From positions 1-64,000 of the forward strand of contig DAOTWA010000045.1 in assembly GCA_034435955.1 (NCBI GenBank): 64,000 nt of DNA, in the 5' to 3' direction. A model generated the notes under the pieces. That model saw nothing but the letters and a program-made list of their open reading frames with translations, did no database searches and was not told the origin of the DNA. The stretch is from DAOTWA01 sp034435955 (GTDB taxonomy: Bacteria; Chloroflexota; Anaerolineae; Anaerolineales; Anaerolineaceae). A program made the position numbers and the translations under genes. Below, in pieces: positions 25,336-34,526 of this stretch (position 1 is the stretch's first letter; every line of letters starts with the position of its first letter).

Positions 25336-26358
25336 CTATTCTCTTCTTACCTGAGCGCGTACAATGAAGCGGTCGATGGCTCCGAACCGATACTTATACT
25401 CCTCGTTTCCGCGCAGGAAATCGAATTCCAGGCGCTTGTGTTCGTTGGCCCATCGCAGCAGGAAGGCGATCAACACCCAGCCGGGTGAATATTCGACGAA
25501 CTCGTGGTTCAATCCCGAGTTGTACACCCAGATGCGATTTTGATAATCGAAGGCAATGCAGCCGGCGGCCTTGCGCCCATCGATCTCGAGGAACGAAAGC
25601 TGCAGATAACCTTCCCGGCAGGCTTGGCGAGCGATCTCGAGAAACGTCTCGCGCATGGCTTGCGTCATGAAGCCGGCCTTATCTGGATCATTCACCATCA
25701 GCGCGATCAGCTCCTCCATCTCGGCGTCCAGACGGCTGTCATCCTCGACGATGTACCAGCGCCAGGGCAGGCCGGAGTTTTCCAAACGGCGTATCTTGCG
25801 GCGAATCTCGTGGCGTTGCTTTTTTTCTATGCTGCCCAGGTATGCCTCCCAGTCGCCGGGGAGGGGGATATAGGGCGAGTGCTGCAAGCGCTGGTGGGCG
25901 TAGTCCCAGCCGTGGGCGCGAGACGCGTGTTCCAGCGCCGGAAGGGTGGGCGAGGTATCCAGAATATTGTACCAGTCCAGGACGCGCCAGGCGGGTACGT
26001 CTGGCCCATTGAGGAACGTCAACAGCCCCTCGATAAAAGCCGGAATGTCTTCGGTTCGAGCGATCACGTCCAGGTAATCCGATATCTCTACGCTGCCGAT
26101 CAGCATCAGCGCCGGTTCACCGTCACGGTTGTGCGTGAAGAACAGAGGAGCGATGCCCACCAGCCGGCCGCCCTCACGAGCGAGGGCCACGTTCAGCGCT
26201 CCATTGGCCCACTCGCCCCCGCCTTTCGTCTTCCACCACACGAGCTGGTAATCGCTGCGCAGGAATGGCACATGACTTGCACTGGCTGCCAGAAGCGTGT
26301 TCCACTCATCCCTCATGCGTTCGATTTCGTCTGGTGAAGTAATCAGGGAAAATTCCAT
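25336..26358 (-). CDS. GNAT-like acyltransferase (BioF2/CelD type)
   Basis: 340 aa. The double acyltransferase fold of the PF13480 type is visible in RLVGIAPLFFTH, YLGSIEKKQRHEIRRKIRRL, YLQLSFLEIDGRKAAGCIAF and DFLRGNEEYKYRFG. The last blocks are the usual acceptor-side signature. Relatives act on cell-wall or polysaccharide precursors. ATG 26358 has CCGGAG nearby. It is divergent from the PP2C-like gene; the two promoters share one inverted repeat. Confidence 0.82.
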   Translation of the reverse strand: MEFSLITSPDEIERMRDEWNTLLAASASHVPFLRSDYQLVWWKTKGGGEWANGALNVALAREGGRLVGIAPLFFTHNRDGEPALMLIGSVEISDYLDVIARTEDIPAFIEGLLTFLNGPDVPAWRVLDWYNILDTSPTLPALEHASRAHGWDYAHQRLQHSPYIPLPGDWEAYLGSIEKKQRHEIRRKIRRLENSGLPWRWYIVEDDSRLDAEMEELIALMVNDPDKAGFMTQAMRETFLEIARQACREGYLQLSFLEIDGRKAAGCIAFDYQNRIWVYNSGLNHEFVEYSPGWVLIAFLLRWANEHKRLEFDFLRGNEEYKYRFGAIDRFIVRAQVRRE

Positions 26359-26375
26359 TCTGCTCCGGAAAAATC

Positions 26376-26403
26376 GTATAATGGATGCCAGCGGCCATTA
26401 TAC
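26376..26403. promoter_or_regulatory. Mirrored -10 boxes of two divergent promoters
   Basis: Perfect inverted repeat GTATAATGG (26376-26384), 10-bp spacer, CCATTATAC (26395-26403). Each arm contains TATAAT, one facing each way. On the minus strand a -35 TTGCAG lies at 26420-26425 with a 17-bp spacer. Confidence 0.6.
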
Positions 26404-26494
26404 TTTGCCGGAAGATGCCCTGCAAGCGGGACTGTACTCCGGGGAGCCGCTATCTTTGTATGAGACGAATGCCAATTCAACTCCTGGATAGACC

Positions 26495-28804
26495 GTGTTT
26501 GATCTGAACATTCTCCCCCTGCAATCAGGCAGTCAAGAACTCGCTCATGTGCCGGGTCTGCTCGTCGCCCCGGCTCCACGCCGCGCGGCCCGCGGCCGGA
26601 ACCGGGATATGCTCGTGATCCACCTGGCTTTTGTCGGCGGCAGCTTGCCGCCCAGCGATGTGCTCGACCGCACCGCCCGGATATATTTCCGTTCCGCCGG
26701 CACGGTGACCGCCGCGCTGCGCGTTGCCGCTGAGGCTCTCAACAACGATCTGATGGAGCGCAACCTGCGCAAGACTACCCCGGGCGAGCAGGTGATCGGC
26801 CTCTTGAATCTGGCCGCCATTCATGGCGATCGTCTTATTCTGGCGCAATCCGGGCCAACCCATGCCTTCCTGACGGCCGCCGCCGGATCGATCCACCTGT
26901 ATGACCCGCAACTGGCAGGCCGCGGTCTGGGATTGAGCCGCACCCTCTCCCTCCGTTTCTCCCAATCCGATTTGAAACCCGGCGATACGCTGATCCTGTG
27001 CGCCGAGCCGCCCGATGGGTGGGAAGCCATCGGCTCGCCCGGCGAAAGGCTGGACATCTTGCGGCGCCGCCTGCTGGTCGACGCACCGCCTGACCTGTCC
27101 GCCGTGGTGGTGCAATTCCAGGGCGGCAGCGGCAGGGTGAACATGCTCAGCGGAGCGACAGCTACGGCACCCGTCAGCGAGCCGTCCCGCCGCCTTTCGG
27201 GGGCTGGCCAGCCGCCTCAACCGGCCGGCGAAGCCGCGAACATGGCCGCCGTGCCCGCCGCCCCTGCTGTGGAGGAGAAGAGTGGGCCGGGTGAGCCAAC
27301 GCCGCCGGGCAGCGAATTGTTCGCGGTTGGTCAAGCCGCAGTCATCCCCACAGCCGCGGCACCGGCGGGAGCTGCGCCCGTGACACCAGCAGCCGCTGGA
27401 AAGCCGGCGCCCGAAACATTCCCTGCCCGTCCCACACGTGGGCGTACCACCCTGCCCCGGCGCGAGCGGAGCGGTCCTTCTCCTTGGGTGCGCGCGCTGG
27501 CGGGCCTGTTTCGCAAGGCCGACAGCGCCGGCGCGAGCGGCGGCCAATCGCTTGGCCGCGCACTAGGCCGGCTCTTGCCCGGCACCAAAGAAGGCGGCGC
27601 CCATCTCTCACCGGGCACCATGTTCCTGATTGCCATCGCTGTGCCGCTCGTCGTGGTCTCTGTGGCCATGGCGGTGTACTTCCAGAACGGCCGCGAGGAG
27701 CAATATCGCGCTTACTATGCTCAGGCTGCTGCTCAGGCGAGCCAGACCCAGGGGATCAGCGATCCGGCGGCCTTACGTTCTGCGTGGGAAAAGACGCTCT
27801 TCTACCTGGACAAAGCCGAAGCCTACGTGCAGACGAATGAGTCGCGCGCTCTGCGCCAGGAGGCACAGAACTCGCTGGACGGGCTGGACAGCATTTTGCG
27901 GTTGGACTATCAGCCGGCCATCATCGGCGGGCTGGCGCAGTCCGTCCGTGTCACTCGCATGGCTGCCAACAACAGCGATCTCTACCTGCTGGACGGAGCC
28001 AGCGGGCAGGTGCTGCGCGCTATCCTCACCGGCCGCGGCTTCGAGCTGGATCCCGGCTTCGCCTGCGGGCCAGGACCGTCGGGGGGTATTATCATCAGCC
28101 AGATCGTAGACATCGCCGTCATCCCGCCCACCAATGAATTCAAGGCCACCCTGATGGCTCTGGATAAGAACGGCAACCTGATTTACTGCACGCCTGGCGC
28201 GGGCTTCACCTCTGCCGCCCTGGCCCCGCCGGACAACAACTGGGGCAAGATTCAGGCAATGGTGATGGACAGTTCCTCCTTGTACGTGCTCGATCCGCAG
28301 ACGAACATGGTGTGGATATACGACGGCGGCGTGGGCGGCTTTTCCCAGCGCCCGCGTATGTTCTTCGATCAGGAGATCCCACCCATGGAGGATGTGGTCG
28401 ACCTGGCCTTAGCCAATCAGAACCTCTATCTGCTGCACAACGACGGGCACCTGACGCAATGCACCTACGGCAGTGTATCCTTCGAGCCTACCCGCTGCAC
28501 CGATCCGGCTCCCCTTACCGACAATCGCCCGGGCCGCACAGGGAAAGTCAACACCTTCAGCGATGCGCACTTCACACAAATGCTCTCCATCGGCCTGCCC
28601 ACGCCGGCCCTGTACATGCTCGACCCGCAGGGTCAGGCGATCTACCTGTTCAGCCTGCAGTTGCGCCTGCAAAACCAGTATCGCGAGGATACCGCCGGAG
28701 CTTCCCGTCTGCCATCCAGGCCGGCCACCGCTTTCACCATCGCTCCGAACCGTCTGGTGTTCATGGCCTTCGATAATCAAGTGTATTATGCGGTGGGGCA
28801 GTAG
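26495..28804 (+). CDS. PP2C-like N-terminal domain fused through a membrane helix to a large extracellular domain
   Basis: 769 aa from GTG 26495. Residues about 1-215 look like a PP2C-type phosphatase fold (RGRNRDMLVIHLAF, NNDLMERNLRK, ILAQSGPTHAFL, LSLRFSQSDLKPGDTLILCAE). The metal-binding Asp residues of active PP2C (DGxG, DN) are missing, so it may be inactive. A Pro/Ala-rich linker (about 220-320) and a basic stretch lead to one membrane helix at about 373-393 (FLIAIAVPLVVVSVAMAVYF). The extracellular part shows repeated YLLDGAS, LYVLDPQT and LYLLHND strands, like a beta-propeller. Function unknown; a signalling or sensing protein is possible. Confidence 0.7.
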   Translation: MFDLNILPLQSGSQELAHVPGLLVAPAPRRAARGRNRDMLVIHLAFVGGSLPPSDVLDRTARIYFRSAGTVTAALRVAAEALNNDLMERNLRKTTPGEQVIGLLNLAAIHGDRLILAQSGPTHAFLTAAAGSIHLYDPQLAGRGLGLSRTLSLRFSQSDLKPGDTLILCAEPPDGWEAIGSPGERLDILRRRLLVDAPPDLSAVVVQFQGGSGRVNMLSGATATAPVSEPSRRLSGAGQPPQPAGEAANMAAVPAAPAVEEKSGPGEPTPPGSELFAVGQAAVIPTAAAPAGAAPVTPAAAGKPAPETFPARPTRGRTTLPRRERSGPSPWVRALAGLFRKADSAGASGGQSLGRALGRLLPGTKEGGAHLSPGTMFLIAIAVPLVVVSVAMAVYFQNGREEQYRAYYAQAAAQASQTQGISDPAALRSAWEKTLFYLDKAEAYVQTNESRALRQEAQNSLDGLDSILRLDYQPAIIGGLAQSVRVTRMAANNSDLYLLDGASGQVLRAILTGRGFELDPGFACGPGPSGGIIISQIVDIAVIPPTNEFKATLMALDKNGNLIYCTPGAGFTSAALAPPDNNWGKIQAMVMDSSSLYVLDPQTNMVWIYDGGVGGFSQRPRMFFDQEIPPMEDVVDLALANQNLYLLHNDGHLTQCTYGSVSFEPTRCTDPAPLTDNRPGRTGKVNTFSDAHFTQMLSIGLPTPALYMLDPQGQAIYLFSLQLRLQNQYREDTAGASRLPSRPATAFTIAPNRLVFMAFDNQVYYAVGQ

Positions 28805-28816
28805 GCGAACCAGGTC

Positions 28817-30832
28817 TCAATACTCTTGCTCCATCACGCGTACATCCAACGCGCCCACCGTTACTTGCCCGCGCAGCCGCTCGCCATTCAGAAGATCTTT
28901 ATAGCTCCCATCGAGTTCCACTTGCTGAACGGAATGGTTATGGTTGAGCACAAAAAGCAAGCGGGTCCCGCCCCGGCAACGCTCACAGATTTCAACGCCG
29001 GGCGGCGCTGACAGCACTGGTTCGACGCCAGCCAGGTCGAGCAGCCAGTCGGACAGGCGATTGTACAAGCGCTCGTCCCCGTCCGTTCCGACGTAGACAG
29101 CGAAACCTGCTCCATAATGATTCAACGTAATTGCCGGTTTGCCGGCATAATAATCGCGCGTATAACGGGCCACCACAACAGCGCCGCGGGGTTCCAATAT
29201 ATCCGCCCAGTTGCTCGTCTCGACCTGGGCGCCAGCCAACTCAGGCGAAATGAAATCCAGTTGATTGTGGGCGTCAGGCGGGAGGGAATCGTACTCTTCC
29301 ACCGTCACGCCACACACATCGGCCAACAGTCCCGGAAGACGTTCATCGACCACCGCATTGAATTCGTTCTTAACGCCGCTGCGCATGGTAACCATCAAGA
29401 TACCTCCCGAGCGCACATAGTTGCGGAGGTTCCGAGCGATTTCCTCTGGCAGGACGTGCAAGGATGGGGCGACTACCAATTGATATCCTTCCAGGTTTGC
29501 CTCTGGAGGGAGCACGTCAACCGCAACATTGCGAGCGTGGAAGGAGTTGTATATTCGAGCGAAGTGGTGCGGGTATGAAAACCCGGGATTATTCCCCTGG
29601 ACATTGAACGCAAAGCGTGAATCGTAAGACATCAGCATCGCGACCCGGGCGTGTGTTTCCAAGCCGGTCAACCGCTCCCTGATTCTGGCAATCTCGCGCC
29701 CCATTTGTTGTATTTCATGATAGCGGCGGCTGCGACTCCCATCATGATCCAACAAACCATGCCAGTACTGTTCGGTGCCAAAACGGGCGGTGCGCCAGCG
29801 AAAGAAAAGCACTGCTTCGGCGCCATGCGCGATCGTCTGGTAGGCCCACAATCTCAGCTCGCCCGGACGGGGCGGCACACTGACCATTTCCCAGCCGCCC
29901 GGGCCAGCCTGCTGCTCGGTGATCCAAAAAGGAGCTCTCTTCAGTCCGCGCATCAGATCCAGGGACAGCGCCATGCGGTTGGCGTCTACCTCGGCGCGCA
30001 TATCCCATTGGGTGCGCGGGTAATTGTTCCAGGCAGCCACGTCCAGCGGCTGCGCCAGCTCAAAAAAATTGAGTTCTTCCTGGTCGAACCCGCCCTGGAA
30101 ATTATGCAGGATTGGCACGTCCGGGCAGAAATGACGCAGCAGGCTGATTTGAAGTTGCTGGTATTCCCGGTATGCAGCCGAGCTGAAGCGGTAATAATCC
30201 AGCGCCAGGCCCGGGTTTGGAGCACTCCCGGCATCCAGAGGCAGAGGAATTTCATCCCATCGGTCGTACACCTGACCCCAGAAAGCTGTCCCCCACCGGC
30301 GGTTCAGCTCTTCCAGGGTCCCATAGCGCTGCTCAAGCCAGGCGTGGAAAGACCGTGCGCAGGAAGAGCAATAGCATAAGCCGCCAAACTCATTGTCCAC
30401 CTGCCAGGCGGCCAGCGCCGGATGGCCAGCAAAATGAGCCGCCAATGCGCCAACGATTCGCTCTGTGGCGGCGCGATACTCCCTGCTGGTGGGACAGTAG
30501 CCGCGCCGGTTCCCATACGCGACCCGTACGCCGTCCTTGCGCACGCGGAAAATGCCCGGATGGTCTGTCGCTAACCAGGCTGGCGGAGCGGCAGTGGGTG
30601 TGCCGAGCATGACCCTCAGCCCGTGCGCCGAAAGGGTCGCGATGGCACGTTCCAGCCAGGAAAAGTCGAAGCGCCCTTCGACGGGTTCCATTTTCACCCA
30701 GGCAAACTCTCCCAGGCGTGCCAGGTTAAAACCAGCTTCGGCCATCCATTGTGCATCGGTGGCCCAGCGATCCTCCGGCCATTGCTCAGGATAATAATCC
30801 ACACCAAAATAGAAAGGCTGTCTGGAGACCAT
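28817..30832 (-). CDS. Beta-galactosidase, GH42 family
   Basis: 671 aa, typical GH42 length. It would release galactose from beta-galactosides in the cytoplasm. FYFGVDYYPEQWPEDRW opens the TIM barrel. The acid/base Glu is in WQVDNEFGG at about residue 146. The nucleophile Glu is in FWITEQQAGPGGW at about 305. The Cys cluster CYCSSC after the acid/base Glu fits the metal site of the family. The C-terminal trimerisation and beta-sandwich domains are complete. No signal peptide. It is the last gene of the sugar ABC operon, ending 12 bp from the convergent PP2C-like gene. Confidence 0.94.
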   Translation of the reverse strand: MVSRQPFYFGVDYYPEQWPEDRWATDAQWMAEAGFNLARLGEFAWVKMEPVEGRFDFSWLERAIATLSAHGLRVMLGTPTAAPPAWLATDHPGIFRVRKDGVRVAYGNRRGYCPTSREYRAATERIVGALAAHFAGHPALAAWQVDNEFGGLCYCSSCARSFHAWLEQRYGTLEELNRRWGTAFWGQVYDRWDEIPLPLDAGSAPNPGLALDYYRFSSAAYREYQQLQISLLRHFCPDVPILHNFQGGFDQEELNFFELAQPLDVAAWNNYPRTQWDMRAEVDANRMALSLDLMRGLKRAPFWITEQQAGPGGWEMVSVPPRPGELRLWAYQTIAHGAEAVLFFRWRTARFGTEQYWHGLLDHDGSRSRRYHEIQQMGREIARIRERLTGLETHARVAMLMSYDSRFAFNVQGNNPGFSYPHHFARIYNSFHARNVAVDVLPPEANLEGYQLVVAPSLHVLPEEIARNLRNYVRSGGILMVTMRSGVKNEFNAVVDERLPGLLADVCGVTVEEYDSLPPDAHNQLDFISPELAGAQVETSNWADILEPRGAVVVARYTRDYYAGKPAITLNHYGAGFAVYVGTDGDERLYNRLSDWLLDLAGVEPVLSAPPGVEICERCRGGTRLLFVLNHNHSVQQVELDGSYKDLLNGERLRGQVTVGALDVRVMEQEY

Positions 30833-30891
30833 ATCCTCCCTCTAAATCAGCCACAGAGTTCATGTTCATCGGGTATAGGGCTTCGAAGGCT

Positions 30892-31764
30892 TTACCCTTT
30901 CAGGGCGCCAGCGGTTAATCCAGAGATGAACTGGCGCGAAGCCGCCCAAAATGCGATCAATATGGGCAGCATGGCCAATGCGGTGCCAAACATGAGCACA
31001 CCGTAATCGCCACCCCGGTATGGATCTCCTCGCAGGATCTGCAATGCCAGGGGAAGGGTGGCCACTTCTACCTTTTTCAGCACGACCAGTGGATAGAAAA
31101 AGGCGTTCCAGCTACCCATGAAAGTCATGATGCCCAAGGCGCCATAAGCCGGCTTGAGCAGCGGGGCAATGATGCGAAAGAAGATTGCGAACTCGCTGCA
31201 CCCGTCAACCCGCGCAGCGTCGACCAGCTCAGCCGAGATATTGGCCAGGACGTACTGGCGCATCCAAAATATGCCAAATGCGGAGACCGCCCCTGGAACG
31301 ATCAAGGCCTTTAAATCGTTGATCCAGCCGATGCGGCTGATGACGATGAACCAGGGTATCAGCATCACCAGGGAAGGGACCATCATGGTGCCGAGCATCA
31401 GGCTGAAAAGCTGGTTTCTCCCCGGGAATCTGTACATGGCGAAGGCATATCCCCCCATCGAGCAGAACAGCAAGGTCAGGAAAGTTGTCACCGAAGCCAC
31501 GATCAGGCTGTTGAGGAAATTCTTCCAGAACGGGATGACTTTCAGCATGTTGAGGTAATTGGCCACCAGATGATTGCCGGGCAGGAGGGGCGGCGGGTAA
31601 TGAAATATCGTCTGGGTGCTGTGAGTAGCCAAGACGAGCATCCAATAAAAGGGCAGGAATGAGAGCACGGCGCCAATGATTACAATGACATACAAGATTA
31701 TTTTGGATAGAGCCTGGCCGACGGCAGTTCTTGATTGACGGGTTTGGAGCCGAGCGCTCATCAT
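30892..31764 (-). CDS. Sugar ABC transporter permease (MalG type)
   Basis: 290 aa from ATG 31764, preceded by GGAGGG; the frame opens at 31776 but that ATG overlaps the SD itself. Six hydrophobic segments are visible. The cytoplasmic EAA loop reads ELVDAARVDGCSEFAIFFRI, the site that docks the ATPase. It is the third gene of the locus, 59 bp upstream of the GH42 gene. Confidence 0.93.
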   Translation of the reverse strand: MMSARLQTRQSRTAVGQALSKIILYVIVIIGAVLSFLPFYWMLVLATHSTQTIFHYPPPLLPGNHLVANYLNMLKVIPFWKNFLNSLIVASVTTFLTLLFCSMGGYAFAMYRFPGRNQLFSLMLGTMMVPSLVMLIPWFIVISRIGWINDLKALIVPGAVSAFGIFWMRQYVLANISAELVDAARVDGCSEFAIFFRIIAPLLKPAYGALGIMTFMGSWNAFFYPLVVLKKVEVATLPLALQILRGDPYRGGDYGVLMFGTALAMLPILIAFWAASRQFISGLTAGALKG

Positions 31765-31786
31765 ATATCCCTCCATGGGCCTGTAT

Positions 31787-32728
31787 TCACGCGGATCCGG
31801 CCGGCCGTCCGAACAGTTTAATGTTGACTGCCGAAAGAATCACGATGATGAAGCAGATCACATAGGCCATGGCCGATGCGTAGCCCAGATGGCCGCGCTG
31901 AAATCCCTCCGTGTAAAGATACAGCGACATGGTCAGACCGGCGTAGTTCGTCCCTCCAAGGGTTTGCATCCAGGTGAGCAGATAGGGTTCATCGAAAATC
32001 GTGATGCCGCCGACGAAGGAAAGGATGAGAGAAAACAAGATGATCGGCTTGAGCAAGGGTAAGGCGATATAACGAAAGAGCTGGGGATAACTCGCTCCGT
32101 CGATCTTGGCCGCGTCGTAAAGCTCCGCATCGATGCCCTGGAGCCCGGCCAGATAGATCACCATGTTCCAACCGGTCCAACGCCAGACGAAAAGGAGGAT
32201 GATCGCCGGTTTGATCCAAAAGCCAGTCCCTCCCCACCAATCGATGGGTTGTAAGCCAAGGCTGGTCAGGACGTAATTGATCAGGCCAAACCGAACCCCG
32301 TACATGGTCATAAAGACGAAAGCCACGGCCACCGAAGACGTCACCATGGGGGTGAAATAGATCGCCTGGAACAGGCGACTCAGCTTGACGAGTCCAGAAT
32401 TCAGGATGAAAGCCAGGGCCAGTGCGATGAGGATCATGGGCACGTGAGCCGCCACCCAGATCACGATCGTATTCCAGAATGAGATCAGGAAGATTTTGTC
32501 CCGGAACAGTTCGATGTAGTTCGTTATCCCGCGGAAATCCATCTGACCGTAGCCGGTCCAACTGGTGAAGCTTAGGTAAAAGGAAAAAACGATCGGGAAG
32601 AAACCAAATACAGCGAAAAGGATGTAGAAAGGGGAAATGTAAACATATGCGACCCAATTTCGCTTGACCTCACGCCACAATCGGGAGACCTTAGCGGCAC
32701 GCGCCTTGGTAAGAGCTACGCTCGTCAC
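31787..32728 (-). CDS. Sugar ABC transporter permease (MalF type)
   Basis: 313 aa from GTG 32728; an in-frame TTG at 32755 is the alternative. Membrane helices are spread over the protein (VAYVYISPFYILFAVFGFFP, then AHVPMILIALALAFIL). The EAA loop reads ELYDAAKIDGASYPQLFRYI. It pairs with the downstream MalG-type permease. No ATPase gene is present in the locus, so a shared MsmK/UgpC-type ATPase encoded elsewhere is likely. Confidence 0.92.
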   Translation of the reverse strand: MTSVALTKARAAKVSRLWREVKRNWVAYVYISPFYILFAVFGFFPIVFSFYLSFTSWTGYGQMDFRGITNYIELFRDKIFLISFWNTIVIWVAAHVPMILIALALAFILNSGLVKLSRLFQAIYFTPMVTSSVAVAFVFMTMYGVRFGLINYVLTSLGLQPIDWWGGTGFWIKPAIILLFVWRWTGWNMVIYLAGLQGIDAELYDAAKIDGASYPQLFRYIALPLLKPIILFSLILSFVGGITIFDEPYLLTWMQTLGGTNYAGLTMSLYLYTEGFQRGHLGYASAMAYVICFIIVILSAVNIKLFGRPAGSA

Positions 32729-32819
32729 TGTCCATCGGCCTTTCGTTTGGAACAAACCGGATCAATTTGTGGGCCGTCCCCGGCCTGCCTTGCGGGCCGA
32801 GGACGGCGGCAGAGTGGAA

Positions 32820-34223
32820 TTATTCTTTATGGAGCATCTTCATCAAGGTTTCACGGTCGCGCGCGGTGGCATCTTGAATCGCTTTTTCGGCGTTGTTCAG
32901 TGTTTCCTGAGGGTCAAGGTTCTGATCCAGCATTTTGACCACTTCAGACATGAAGGCCTGTTCTGCGGTCGCATCCATCGGGGTGGTGAATATTTTGCCC
33001 GGGGAAGTGGCGATCTTCGTCCATAGCGCGCGCGTGTTTTCGCCGCCGAAATAGGCATCCCCTTCCATATAAAGCGGGTTATCCCAGGCGGGCTTGAACG
33101 CAGGGAAATAATCCACGGTCACGAACATGCGGTTCTGTGCATCGGCGGTGGCCATGGCGTATTCGATGAACGCCCAGGCGGCCTCCTTGTTTTTGCTTTG
33201 CTCGGTAATGGCAAGGAATGAGCCGCCCCAGTTCTGCAGCGGATCTTCTGGGATGGGCACCACGCCCCAATTGCCGGCCCCTTGGGGGTCGATCCATGAT
33301 TTCAGGAACCCGCCGAACCAGCAGCCGATGATCAACGTGGCGATTTGTCCGTTGCCGATGGCTGAATACCACTCCTGTGTCCAGGTGGGGATCTTGGCGT
33401 CGAATTTCAGCTTACGGGCTTCCAGCGCGTATTCCAGAAGCTGCTTTGTCCTGGGGTTGTTGACCGCCACGTTGTAGTTCTCATCGAAGAAGTTCTTGTG
33501 GGCGTAATAGATGTAAGGGATGTCGGAGGCGTTGCTCATCCAGAATTGATTCTTGGCTGGATTGGCGACCTTCTTGCCGGCGTCAAGATATCCTTGCCAG
33601 GTAGAAAACAGTTTGGCGACATCTTCGGGCGCATCCGGCAATCCGGCTTTCTTAAAGATATCGCGGCGGTAAAATATCGAAGCCGGGCCGATATCCCAGG
33701 GGAAGGCCAGCAAACGACCATCCGGGCTCATCGCCTGATCCCACTTATAGGCGACAAACTGATCCCTGTATTTACCGGCATTGAAGGGCGGTTGCAGGAG
33801 GTCGACCAGACCGCCCTGCATCACGAAGCGGCCGATATCGTTGATCTCGATCATGGATATATCCGGGGCTCCCTCGCCGGCCGCCAACGCGGTGGCCAAG
33901 GCGTCGCGCGTTCCACCCGCCATACCGGGGTTCATCTGCCAGGTGACCTTTATATCCGGATATTTTTGGTTGAAGCCCTGAATGATCGCTTCGAAAGCCT
34001 TATCCGCTGAGGGCCAGCCCCAGATTACGATCTCGCCCGAAAGCTTTTTCTCAGTGGGCTGAGGAGCGGTTGTGGGCGTCACCAGCACTTCTTTGACGAT
34101 CGGCGTGCCGGCAACAATTTGGGTGATTACTTGAGGGGTAGCGGCGGGCGTGCAGGCAGAGAGCGCAATGATCCCTGCCAATGTGGCCAGGGAGATGCGT
34201 TTGATCCAACGAATGTGGGACAT
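32820..34223 (-). CDS. Sugar ABC transporter substrate-binding lipoprotein
   Basis: 467 aa from ATG 34223 with a GAGGAG ribosome site; the longer open frame to 34280 is not used. The lipobox is IALSAC after a basic n-region. A Thr/Pro linker follows, then the CUT1-type binding fold (EIVIWGWPSADKAFEAI, FNQKYPDIKVTW, WDIGPASIFYRRDIFKKAGLP, and WGVVPIPEDPLQNWGGSFLAI). It delivers the sugar to the two permeases. A 15-bp palindrome precedes the gene. Confidence 0.93.
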   Translation of the reverse strand: MSHIRWIKRISLATLAGIIALSACTPAATPQVITQIVAGTPIVKEVLVTPTTAPQPTEKKLSGEIVIWGWPSADKAFEAIIQGFNQKYPDIKVTWQMNPGMAGGTRDALATALAAGEGAPDISMIEINDIGRFVMQGGLVDLLQPPFNAGKYRDQFVAYKWDQAMSPDGRLLAFPWDIGPASIFYRRDIFKKAGLPDAPEDVAKLFSTWQGYLDAGKKVANPAKNQFWMSNASDIPYIYYAHKNFFDENYNVAVNNPRTKQLLEYALEARKLKFDAKIPTWTQEWYSAIGNGQIATLIIGCWFGGFLKSWIDPQGAGNWGVVPIPEDPLQNWGGSFLAITEQSKNKEAAWAFIEYAMATADAQNRMFVTVDYFPAFKPAWDNPLYMEGDAYFGGENTRALWTKIATSPGKIFTTPMDATAEQAFMSEVVKMLDQNLDPQETLNNAEKAIQDATARDRETLMKMLHKE

Positions 34224-34240
34224 TTTTTCTCCTCTTCTAT

Positions 34241-34255
34241 TCACACAATGTGAAA
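34241..34255 (-). promoter_or_regulatory. Palindrome upstream of the substrate-binding protein gene
   Basis: TTCACA-CAA-TGTGAA, perfect 6-bp arms with a 3-bp spacer, 18-32 bp before ATG 34223. It differs from the AGCGCT-type operators of the lacI-like gene, so it may bind another regulator. Two direct repeats of GACGGCAAA lie about 20 bp further upstream. Confidence 0.5.
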
Positions 34256-34391
34256 AGAAAACAAACGAAACGGACGGCAAAAGACGGCAAACGGCAGCTA
34301 GCTTATCGCGGTCACCTCCTTTTACTGTTCACCCAACCCTAATGCCGCCGTTTGTTGGATCGCCTGGGCCGCGTCGTGCTATAATGCCATA

Positions 34392-34496
34392 GACGCGATG
34401 CCCGGAGGCGAAAAGCGGGTTTCCCCGTGGCGCAATCGGCATCGGGTAGAAGTGTTTGCCGGGGTTCTCCACACCGTTCGGCAAACACTTTCTTTT
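34392..34496 (+). ncRNA. Orphan small RNA candidate with promoter and terminator
   Basis: A + strand unit between two minus-strand genes. TATAAT lies at 34380-34385, with TTGGAT at 34355-34360 (19-bp spacer) as a weak -35. The RNA would begin near 34392. It can close CGATGCC/GGCATCG (34396-34402, 34438-34444) around an inner CGGG/CCCG hairpin, and ends in a perfect 12-bp terminator stem AAGTGTTTGCCG/CGGCAAACACTT (34450-34490) followed by TCTTTT. No gene follows on +, so it is not a cis leader. No known family recognised. Confidence 0.5.
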
Positions 34497-34526
34497 GGGG
34501 TGGTATTAGTAACGTTCGGCCTCAGA

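Noticed and set aside
34361..34370. ZTP (pfl) riboswitch end motif CGCCTGGGC
   Set aside because: Only this short piece matches; the upstream conserved part of the motif is absent and no purine or folate gene follows.
34392..34445. Fluoride or c-di-GMP riboswitch
   Set aside because: Some short words look similar, but the conserved cores do not match and no downstream gene exists on that strand.
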